Assembly (NCBI RefSeq): GCF_026262505.1
Contig: NC_067204.1
Span: 24,521,300-24,585,299 of the forward strand
Direction of reading: 5' to 3'
Length of the DNA stretch: 64,000 nucleotides
Source of the DNA: Trichomonas vaginalis G3
Taxonomy: Eukaryota; Parabasalia; Trichomonadida; Trichomonadidae
This document shows, piece by piece, positions 38,720 to 46,125 of this stretch. The position numbers and the translations under genes are program-made. The stretch's first letter is position 1. Each line of letters opens with the position of its first letter. The notes under the pieces are model-generated. The model was not told the origin of the DNA. It made no database searches and saw nothing but the letters and a program-made list of their open reading frames with translations.

Positions 38720-40128
38720 GCAATTCTATACCATGCACAAACTGTCATGTAAGGTGGCATGTATTTTTTACCTAGTCCTGTAGATGTTGTTGTAAAAGTA
38801 TGTTGGTGGTTTCCTCCTGGTTCAGTTTGTCGAAAAGTCTTTTTTGCTGAATGGTTATAATCTGGAGATAAAACGTCATAGCCAGCTTCATATTCTGAGT
38901 TGTATAATGGATGGTCTCGTAATGAGTGGCTATGGTCGCCAGAAAAGTTTGTTGTACCAGAATGACTATGTGGTGGCAAGTTGTCGACAGATATCGTTTT
39001 ACTTCCACCTGTTTTCTTTGGAGTGTGTGCACAATACAAAAAACTTTCGAATATTTGAGTCCAAGTTCCAAAACCAAGTACTACTTCTGGTCTGGTAGAG
39101 TTCATTGACGTATAAATAGAACCAACTGGGTAAATGGTTTGAAGTATTTCTGTCTTTAATGTTTGAAGCTCTGTTTTGTCTGCTTTCTTGTCATATAAAT
39201 CTTGAGCAGTGAATTTAACTTTATTTTCATCCTCCATGACATAAACATCTCTACATCTAATGTATCTCATCGTTGTTATGTCTTCTTCCGATGTTAAACC
39301 TTGTGGAAAGTTAGGAGGTTTCCAATCTAATACATCCCCACCAGCTCCTTCAACCGTTCCTTCAATATTTTCTATACCAACAGTTGCGAAGAAATCGTGT
39401 GTATGTCCAACGTCACTTTTCCTGTTTAAGGTTTCTTGTAAGTTTGTAATATTTGCAATGGTATGTGTATGGTTCTTGTCAGCTTTAAGGTCTAAACATC
39501 CTGAAACCCACCCTGTATTGGCTTTACCTTCTAAAATCTTCGATGTCCGTTCATGGTACCATTCAACCCTTTTTATAATTTCATTGTCTTTTTCATCCAC
39601 ATATTCCTTATCTGCCTTCTTCACTAACCCACTAGCCAGATATGCTAACTCATCGTCAACATACTCTTTGTCAGCTTTCTTTTCAACATCCTCTTTTGTT
39701 GCATATGTTGCATCTGCTCTGTCATGTTCTTCTTGAACTTTTTCAATGACATACTCTTTGTCAGCTTTCTTTTCAACATCCTCTTTTGTTGCATATGTTG
39801 CATCTGCTCTGTCATGTTCTTCTTGAACTTTTTCAATGACATACTCTTTGTCAGCTTTGTTGTCAATATCTGCCTTCAAAAGAAGTTCATCTATAGGTTT
39901 CTCGTTTAAAGTTCTTTTTGTTGGATTTATACAAACAGTATGGTTCTTACTGTCTTGAAATAGAAACTCGTCTGTCAATGGGTTTAATGTCAGTTTTAAG
40001 TTTCCTTCTTTCAATGACTCAGATATCTTAGAATAGTTTGAAAAGTTTGTTGTGTTCTTATTTAGAGCTTGCAAAATGAGTTGTCGGTTGTGTTTTATTT
40101 CTCTCATAGACGCTGTTTCTTTCGACAT
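38716..40128 (-). CDS. Phage-like tail fibre / receptor-binding protein
   Basis: 470 residues. Residues 1-90 are a head domain. Residues 90-230 are coiled-coil shaft repeats (ADKEYVIEKVQEEHDRADAT twice, from a 90-bp exact duplication, plus shorter ADKEYV units). The tip begins IYPVGSIYTSMNSTRPEVVL and contains GFGTWTQI, VDNLPPHSHSGTT, GDHSHSL and GNHQHTF with paired His (HxH) and ends MPPYMTVCAWYRIA. That is the phage tail-collar/gp12-like tip, whose HxH pairs bind metal in a trimer. It probably recognises a cell surface. Its presence in a Polinton is notable. Confidence 0.85.
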   Translation of the reverse strand: MSKETASMREIKHNRQLILQALNKNTTNFSNYSKISESLKEGNLKLTLNPLTDEFLFQDSKNHTVCINPTKRTLNEKPIDELLLKADIDNKADKEYVIEKVQEEHDRADATYATKEDVEKKADKEYVIEKVQEEHDRADATYATKEDVEKKADKEYVDDELAYLASGLVKKADKEYVDEKDNEIIKRVEWYHERTSKILEGKANTGWVSGCLDLKADKNHTHTIANITNLQETLNRKSDVGHTHDFFATVGIENIEGTVEGAGGDVLDWKPPNFPQGLTSEEDITTMRYIRCRDVYVMEDENKVKFTAQDLYDKKADKTELQTLKTEILQTIYPVGSIYTSMNSTRPEVVLGFGTWTQIFESFLYCAHTPKKTGGSKTISVDNLPPHSHSGTTNFSGDHSHSLRDHPLYNSEYEAGYDVLSPDYNHSAKKTFRQTEPGGNHQHTFTTTSTGLGKKYMPPYMTVCAWYRIA

Positions 40129-40146
40129 TTTTATTCTAGATAAAAT
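40129..40146. promoter_or_regulatory. Bidirectional start region
   Basis: TTTTATTCTAGATAAAAT separates the ATG codons of the fibre gene (minus) and the 40147 gene (plus). It is near-palindromic and supplies the ATTTTTA/TTTTATC box to both. Confidence 0.55.
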
Positions 40147-40995
40147 ATGCTTTCAATAGAAAAAGAAAATTCAAGAGTTGCTACAACTAAACCATTAGAT
40201 GAACTTTTTACGAATGTCGGTCAAAAGTTTGAGACAGAGACCGTAAAGCATGAAGGCTATCGTTTTGACTACCCGTTAAGATGGTTAAGAGACCCATCCG
40301 TCACAAAAGCTATTGGCTTTCGTAGAATGAAGTTCATTTCAGAAGCCATACATGGTTTCCCATTTACGGTCGCTTTTGAAGTTCGATACTATAACAAAGA
40401 AAAACGTACGTATGAGAAATTTGAACAGGGAAAACTTTTACAAGTTAGTTTGCTTGTAAACTTAGAAACAACTCTTCAAGCTTTTCAAGAAAAAATAAAC
40501 GATATCTATCTCGAATATGCAAAACAGTACAACATTGACGAAGGAGAGTACCATCTCGATATTATATATGACAGGAAAAATGCAACTGTTAAAATCAATA
40601 GAATAGAAGACCTTGGAGAAGACGTTTATATTTCTACAAAATATAACAACTTGGCATGGTATAGATTTTTGAGGATGTTAAATCAGCCTGCAGCATATCC
40701 AGTACACCCGAACTTTTATGAAGTCGAAAACCCTAATGGAACATATGAAAATGTTTTCGACTCAGATGCTATTATAGTTCATGCTTCATTTTCTGGCGCA
40801 CAAAACTCTTTTTTATGCTTGGCAAATGACTTTTACGAAAAACCTACAAAGCTATACGAACCACCAAGTGGAAGTATTTCAGACTTTCAAGTATGGTTTA
40901 CTACAGATGGAAGAAAGAGAATAATTCCATTATACCACGCGTTTTACTTAGAACTTAGTTTCATATACAACTACTATCGAACGGTAAAAATATGA
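40147..40995 (+). CDS. Polinton protein of a two-copy family, unrecognised
   Basis: 282 residues, MLSIEKENSRVATTKPLDEL; YRFDYPLRWLRDPSVTKAIG; beta-rich centre with GEYHLDIIYDRKNATVKINR; then YENVFDSDAIIVHASFSGAQ, PPSGSISDFQVWFTTDGRKR and FYLELSFIYNYY. A broken second copy is at 34931-35786. It faces the fibre gene across an 18-bp promoter, so both may serve the virion; a penton or fibre-base role is a guess. Confidence 0.6.
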   Translation: MLSIEKENSRVATTKPLDELFTNVGQKFETETVKHEGYRFDYPLRWLRDPSVTKAIGFRRMKFISEAIHGFPFTVAFEVRYYNKEKRTYEKFEQGKLLQVSLLVNLETTLQAFQEKINDIYLEYAKQYNIDEGEYHLDIIYDRKNATVKINRIEDLGEDVYISTKYNNLAWYRFLRMLNQPAAYPVHPNFYEVENPNGTYENVFDSDAIIVHASFSGAQNSFLCLANDFYEKPTKLYEPPSGSISDFQVWFTTDGRKRIIPLYHAFYLELSFIYNYYRTVKI

Positions 40996-40999
40996 TTTT

Positions 41000-41242
41000 T
41001 TAATACGGTTGAGGTGTTGGATTTGGTTGCCAACTAGACTGTGGTGCAGGTTCAGGCTGTTGTATAACAGGAGCTTGCTCTTCTGGTTCAGGGTCTTTAG
41101 GTATAATACCAACGAACTGACCTACCCTTTTACCAATATTTTTGACACCGTTCCAAATTCCTCTTCCGACGGTTTTTATTCCATTCCATATACCTCTTCC
41201 AACATTTCGAAAGAAGTTTCCTATCTTACTGAAGAAACCCAT
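41000..41242 (-). CDS. Small amphipathic protein
   Basis: 80 residues: MGFFSKIGNFFRNVGRGIWN, with two near-identical GRGIWNG[IV]K units, then a Pro/Gln-rich tail. The helix would be basic on one face and aromatic on the other, as in membrane-active peptides. Start preceded by ATTTTTACATATAGTAAA. Similar design to 37340-37741. Confidence 0.55.
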   Translation of the reverse strand: MGFFSKIGNFFRNVGRGIWNGIKTVGRGIWNGVKNIGKRVGQFVGIIPKDPEPEEQAPVIQQPEPAPQSSWQPNPTPQPY

Positions 41243-41260
41243 TTTACTATATGTAAAAAT

Positions 41261-41623
41261 CTAATGTCCGCCTAGTCTCTTACGTTTCCTGTTGAGTTCC
41301 ATAGCATTCTTTAACTGGAGCTCATACATTCTATTTCTCCTCTGGTAGAAAACATACTCTGGGTCAACTCCTGTGTTCGCGTCATCTGCATAGAGTTGTT
41401 TATATCCCACTTCAGGGTTTGTATAAAACTCTTTCCATCTCATATTTGCATACCATGGTGGCAAACCTAACGCAGCGTCATTTGACATGGCAGTTTGCAT
41501 TTGTACATCTGTTGGCACTTGACCATAGTTTGCCATTGCAGTTTGTATTCTAACTTCATTTGGAATATTCTCTGGGTTTGGTTGTCCAGGTTGCTGTGCA
41601 TTCGCTAAGTTCTGTGCGTCCAT
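41261..41623 (-). CDS. Small Polinton protein, unrecognised
   Basis: 120 residues, MDAQNLANAQQPGQPNPENI; two similar units (PNEVRIQTAMANYGQ and PTDVQMQTAMSNDAA); WYANMRWKEFYTNPEVGYKQ; basic end RKRKRLGGH. The box ATTTTTATCTAATATTAA precedes the start. Likely structural. Confidence 0.5.
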   Translation of the reverse strand: MDAQNLANAQQPGQPNPENIPNEVRIQTAMANYGQVPTDVQMQTAMSNDAALGLPPWYANMRWKEFYTNPEVGYKQLYADDANTGVDPEYVFYQRRNRMYELQLKNAMELNRKRKRLGGH

Positions 41624-41650
41624 TTAATATTAGATAAAAATATCTCTTAC

Positions 41651-41777
41651 GAGTACATATACTGGACATTTGCAGGCATTGGTTCATCTTCATATTCTCT
41701 GTACTTTTCTGCCACGTCAAATAAGTAAATGACACAATGGAAAAACCTAAAACAAGTAGTCCTATTTCAAACCACAT
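41651..41777 (-). CDS. Small membrane protein of the Polinton
   Basis: Begins MWFEIGLLVLGFSIVSFTYL, one membrane-spanning helix, after an ATTTTACTAGTAAGTAA box. Overlapping frames make the far end uncertain. No family recognised. Confidence 0.4.
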
Positions 41778-41878
41778 TTACTTACTAGTAAAATTTCTTT
41801 GTTATGACACTTTCTCCAGTTTATAGACCTCTCTCATATTCTATCTTATCGTATCTAAAATCATAGTCATGTATGTCT

Positions 41879-42577
41879 CTAACATCTCATAACACTTTCC
41901 AAACCACTTTTATCGGATGTAAAGTAAAAGCATGGATGGTTATGTAAAACGTCTAAAGTTTCTAAAGAGTCTCTCAAAGTCCAGTCTACTTGGTATTGAA
42001 AATCCCATGTGTTATAGAACGGCGGGTCCACTATAAAGAAAACATTTTCCTTGTCTTTATATTTTTCATACAACTCTGTCCAATGACATCTCACAAACTC
42101 TATACCCTCAATATATTTTTCTATGTTCTCTTTGAAAACATTTGTATAGTTAAGATATAAAACTTTTGACATAAGTGTTTCAATGTCATGAACTCTTATA
42201 GCACCACTATATAATAGTCTAGCAGATATACTATCCCAGTCAATATACTCTGCCTTTTTCAAAACCTCTCTGACAGTATTTTTCTTATCTAATGGTATAC
42301 GTTCCATCTTACCTATAGGTATCTTTTCTTTTAACTCTTTCAATATTTTGTTTGTGTCTGGTATATGTTTGAGACGGTTCATATAGTTGTCGAAGTCATT
42401 GCATATAATCTTTGAGTCAGGAAATATTGTATGGCACAAATGAGATATATAGAAACTTCCACCGAACAAGTCTACAAATGTTAGACCATTCGGTAGTTTC
42501 TTAAGTTCTCTCAATAGAATATCTTTACATCTACTCTTATTTCCAAAGAAGGGTAACGGAGGTTTTGTAAAATTCAT
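41879..42577 (-). CDS. Dam-like adenine-N6 DNA methyltransferase (D12 class)
   Basis: 232 residues. Motifs in family order: KPPLPFFGNKSR near residue 5 (SAM motif X), LTFVDLFGGSFYISHL near 33 (motif I), ICNDFDNYMNRL near 58, and FFIVDPPFYNTWDFQYQ near 180 (catalytic DPPF, usually DPPY), then CFYFTSDKSGLESV. It would methylate adenine in DNA and may mark or protect element DNA. The start lies 42 bases after the box shared with the 20910 gene. Trichomonads are known to carry 6mA and several methylases of virus-like origin. Confidence 0.85.
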   Translation of the reverse strand: MNFTKPPLPFFGNKSRCKDILLRELKKLPNGLTFVDLFGGSFYISHLCHTIFPDSKIICNDFDNYMNRLKHIPDTNKILKELKEKIPIGKMERIPLDKKNTVREVLKKAEYIDWDSISARLLYSGAIRVHDIETLMSKVLYLNYTNVFKENIEKYIEGIEFVRCHWTELYEKYKDKENVFFIVDPPFYNTWDFQYQVDWTLRDSLETLDVLHNHPCFYFTSDKSGLESVMRC

Positions 42578-42618
42578 TTTATATACAATAAAAATGTTTT
42601 TTCCCTGAAAAGTGACAG

Positions 42619-42652
42619 AAAAGCGGCTTTTGACAGATGTTTATATGACACT
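42619..42652 (-). promoter_or_regulatory. Shared upstream box, copy 2
   Basis: On the minus strand reads AGTGTCATATAAACATCTG then TCAAAAGCCGCTTTT. Matches 20862-20895 except for one base. Confidence 0.65.
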
Positions 42653-44089
42653 TCTTCGTAAAGACTTTGTTGAGATTTCTTCGTAAAGACTTTGTTAAGA
42701 CTTCTTCGTAAAGACTTTGTTGAGATTTCTTCGTAAATGACCCAAAAATATATTTTAGGTGAAGAGGTGAGATTTCACCTCTTTTTTCACCTCATTTCTC
42801 ACCTCTTGAATTTTCATGAATTTCTTCGTAAAGACTTTGTTAAGACTTCTTCATCTAATTTCTCATGAACTTTCTTGTCTATGTTTTGTTGAGATTTCTT
42901 CGTAAAGACTTTGTTGAGATTTCTTCGTAAAATGACCCAAAAATATATTTTAGGTGAAGAGGTGAGATTTCACCTCTTTTTTCACCTCATTTCTCACCTC
43001 TTGAATTTTCATGAATTTCTTCGTAAAGACTTTGTTAAGACTTCTTCATCTAATTTCTCATGAACTTTCTTGTCTATGTTTTGTTGAGATTTCTTCGTAA
43101 AGACTTTGTTAAGACTTCTTCGTAAAGACTTTGTTGAGATTTCTTCGTAAATGACCCTAGTAGTATATTTTTGGTGTAAATTTCATGAAAATTCAAGAGG
43201 GTGAAAAATTAGGTGAAAAAACAGGTGAAATCTCACCTCTTCACCTAAAATATATTTTTGGTGTAAATTTCATGAAAATTCAAGAGGGTGAAAAATTAGG
43301 TGAAAAAACAGGTGAAATCTCACCTCTTCACCTAAAATATATTTTTGTCTGATTTTACGAAGAAGAAGTCTTGACAAAACATTTACGAAGAAGAAGTCTT
43401 GACAAAACATTTACGAAGAAGTCTTGACAAAACATTTACGAAGAAGAAGTCTTGACAAAACATTTACGAAGAAGTCTTGACAAAACATTTACGAAGAAGA
43501 AGTCTTGACAAAACATTTACGAAGAAGAAGTCTTGACAAAACATTTACGAAGAAGTCTTGACAAAACATTTACGAAGAAGAAGTCTTGACAAAGTCTTTA
43601 CGAAGAAGAAGTCTTGACAAAACATTTACGAAGAAGTCTTGACAAAGTCTTTACGATGAAATTCATGAAAATTCAAGAGGGTGAAAAATTAGGTGAAAAA
43701 ACAGGTGAAATCTCACCTCTTCACCTAAAATATATTTTTGTCTGATTTTACGAAGAAGAAGTCTTGACAAAACATTTACGAAGAAGTCTTGACAAAACAT
43801 TTACGAAGAAGAAGTCTTGACAAAACATTTACGAAGAAGAAGTCTTGACAAAACATTTACGAAGAAGAAGTCTTGACAAAGTCTTTACGATGAAATTCAT
43901 GAAAATTCAAGAGGTGAAAAATGAGGTGAAAAAACAGGTGAAATCTCACCTCTTCACCTAAAATATATTTTTGTCTGATTTTACGAAGAAGAAGTCTTGA
44001 CAAAACATTTACGAAGAAGAAGTCTTGACAAAACATTTACGAAGAAGTCTTGACAAAACATTTACGAAGAAGTCTTGACAAAACATCTT
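42653..44089. repeat. Right subterminal repeat region
   Basis: No gene. Mosaic of three units: (1) TTACGAAGAAGAAGTCTTGA-type 27-30 bp units (over 20 copies, in the opposite sense in the left half); (2) six five-arm modules with the GGTGAA core at 42758, 42953, 43200, 43287, 43680 and 43913, each 47 bp; (3) TTTCATGAAAATTCAAGAG linkers. The left end of the element has no counterpart, so the two ends are very unequal. Confidence 0.85.
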
Positions 44090-44127
44090 CAGGGCTAGAA
44101 GGCACGAAGTGCCTGGAAGCCCCACTT

Positions 44128-44174
<47 letters not shown>
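44090..44174 (-). repeat. Right terminal inverted repeat
   Basis: On the minus strand: a long A-run, GGAAGTGGGGCTTCC, hairpin AGGCAC-TTC-GTGCCT (44100-44114), TTCTAGCCCTGAAGATGTTT. The T-run on the plus strand runs 44130-44177 and merges with the target duplication TTTAAC (44175-44180). Confidence 0.9.
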
Positions 44175-44180
<6 letters not shown>

Positions 44181-44182
<2 letters not shown>

Positions 44183-44414
44183 GTTTGAAAATCAATAATA
44201 ACTACTTTTTTATGTTTTGAAACAAATTTTGCAAACTAGACTAATGTATATCAAAACAAACTCCTTTTCCTTCGTAAAGTCTCTTATTCAAATTTTTGAT
44301 AGATTTTCACTCGATTTTGAGGCAGAAAAATGATAGTGAGACTTTACGTGGGAAAATATGTTTATTTATATCAAGAACGTGCAAAAATTAAAGCATTAAT
44401 GTATATCAAAATAT
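44181..44414. other. Host spacer beyond the Polinton
   Basis: The 3' flank of the ankyrin pseudogene. Nothing recognised. Confidence 0.4.
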
Positions 44415-44821
44415 TTATATCATATGATATTCATAAAAGTGATCAAATAATGATGGTTTTGGCGGTTCAATGCAATTATCTTTTTCTGTGGTGTTTCCTC
44501 CATTAAGAATCAGTAATTCAATCAGTTGTTTATAATTTTTCCTCGATGCAAGATGGTAAGCTGTGGATTCATTTTTATCTTTTGCATGAATATCGGCACC
44601 ATGTAGGATAAGAAATCTTGCAATTTCTAGGTTATTTGACTGTGCAGCAATATGAAGAGCTGCTTGACCATTATTGTCTTTTGCATTAATTACCGCTCCA
44701 TGCTTAATAAATAGTTCCATTAAATCTATGCTATTTTCCTGTGCAGCTAAATGAAGAGGAGTTCTTCCATCATGATCTTTTACATTGATATTTAGGCCAT
44801 TTGAAATAAGTAATTCTGCTA

Positions 44822-46125
44822 TAGGGTGTCCAAAGGTGCGTTTAGCACAGCGCTCTATATGAGACTATTAAAGGAGATATATGCTGATTATAAATATATA
44901 ATAAAAAATATGAATATATGTATATGATGAGTATGTTGTATTTTGGCGCCATGCCGGGATATAAAATGAATTTTGAGACAAGAGGCGGTTTCGCGGGAAA
45001 TTTTGGCGGGATTTTTTTCATTTTTTTAATGAATCATAAAGAAAACATCCTCGCTCTTGCAAAAAAATGCAAAGACTGTAAAAAAATCTACGAGACATTG
45101 GTAAAATGCTTCGGTATGGATGCTCCTAGCTATTCCACTGTAACGTATCATGTTAGGATGTATCACTTCATGAACAAAAAGGCGCCCATCATAAAAATTA
45201 ACAAAAAATCGCCGGATCAAAGAAAAATCAAAGCAATTCTTCAAGCGCTAGATGAAGACCCAAGAGCATCACTCAGAAGGATAGAGGAGATGACAAAGAT
45301 ACCACGTACAACAGTCAGTTATTATCTGCACAATTATTTGAACTACAAACTAGTGTATACACGTTGGGTTCCGCACAACCTTAATTCAGTTCAAAAAAAA
45401 TCTAGAGTCCAATCTTCGAAAGAGCTCCTCTCTATATTGGGTGCGTATCAATCCAAGAAGTTTCGCTTTTTAGTAACAGGGGACGAGTCTTGGTTTCAAT
45501 ATGCAACAGAAGCCAAAATCATGTGGATCCCGAAGGATGAAAATCCGCAAACATTCCCGAAGAAAAAAATTAACACACCAATTATGATGTTGTCGGTTTT
45601 TTGGGGCGTGAATGGCATCATCGCAATTGATATTCTTCAAAAACCTAATACGATGAATGCTCAGTATCTAATTGACAATGTTCTTACTCAAATTATCAAT
45701 TCTGATGAGTTTGAGAAATCCAAACAACAAAAACAAAAGTTTGCAATTCATTTTGATAATTCAAGAGTTCACAAAAGTCATAAGGTAATGAATTACTTGG
45801 TGGAAAACAATGTCAAAGTTGTTCCAAACCCAATTTATTCACCTGATATTGCACCCTCTGACTTTTATTTATTCGGCACGCTAAAAAAGAGAGTTGAAGG
45901 ACGCGAATTCGCGAGTCCAGATGATCTTGAAAATTTAGTAAGAGAGCAATTTGAGCAATTTTCTCATGATGATTTAAAGCGTGTCTTTCAAGCCTGGATC
46001 GATCGCTGCGAACGCGTGATTGAATCCAATGGTGATTATATTTAAATAAACTTTATATATATGTAACTTGTTTATTTCTATTTGCAGTATTCAGGTTTGT
46101 GCTAAACACACCTTTGGACACCCTA
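44822..46125 (+). mobile_element. Mariner transposon (Tvmar-like), 1304 bp
   Basis: Inverted ends TAGGGTGTCCAAAGGTG.GT and complement (44822-44848 and 46099-46125) differ at one base in about 27. TA duplications flank it (44820-44821, 46126-46127). It encodes one open transposase. All parts look whole, so the insertion is probably recent. It interrupts a host ankyrin gene on the opposite strand. Confidence 0.95.
45029..46045 (+). CDS. Mariner transposase
   Basis: 338 residues from the ATG at 45029 (MNHKENILALAKKCKDCKKI); the frame is open back to 44918, but the extension is low-complexity. The N-terminal half holds two helix-turn-helix regions (KKIYETLVKCFG; ASLRRIEEMTKIPRTTVSYY). The catalytic triad is seen at VTGDESWFQY, FAIHFDNSRVHKSHK and SPDIAPSDFYLFG, with 34 residues between the second and third Asp, the D,D34D mariner signature. 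WVPHNLN matches the mariner linker. It cuts and pastes the element at TA sites. No inactivating change is visible. Confidence 0.95.
   Translation: MNHKENILALAKKCKDCKKIYETLVKCFGMDAPSYSTVTYHVRMYHFMNKKAPIIKINKKSPDQRKIKAILQALDEDPRASLRRIEEMTKIPRTTVSYYLHNYLNYKLVYTRWVPHNLNSVQKKSRVQSSKELLSILGAYQSKKFRFLVTGDESWFQYATEAKIMWIPKDENPQTFPKKKINTPIMMLSVFWGVNGIIAIDILQKPNTMNAQYLIDNVLTQIINSDEFEKSKQQKQKFAIHFDNSRVHKSHKVMNYLVENNVKVVPNPIYSPDIAPSDFYLFGTLKKRVEGREFASPDDLENLVREQFEQFSHDDLKRVFQAWIDRCERVIESNGDYI

Larger units (their letters stand above)
19446..44174. mobile_element. Polinton/Maverick element (fossil), about 24.7 kb
   Basis: Bounded by terminal inverted repeats and 6-bp target duplications, between the HDAC gene and an ankyrin pseudogene. 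Parts seen: integrase, capsid-like block, D5-like helicase, A32-like packaging ATPase, KilA-N and T5orf172 proteins, HNH endonuclease, Dam-like methylase, phage-like fibre, and several small structural-looking proteins. A family B DNA polymerase and the adenovirus-type protease were not recognised. The element is broken, with about 15 to 20 breaks, mostly between 25.4 and 30.6 kb; the remainder reads fairly well. Conserved ends and many long frames suggest modest age, old enough for central decay. Its base and codon use (AAA, TTT, GAC-rich) differs from host genes. Confidence 0.93.

Noticed and set aside
38716-40128. Bacterial or phage contamination explaining the fibre gene
   Set aside because: The gene lies between integrase and other Polinton genes, uses the element's promoter box and has the same base composition.
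42653-44089. CRISPR-like array
   Set aside because: Units of 27-30 bp repeat without unique spacers, are inside a eukaryotic Polinton, and have no cas genes nearby.
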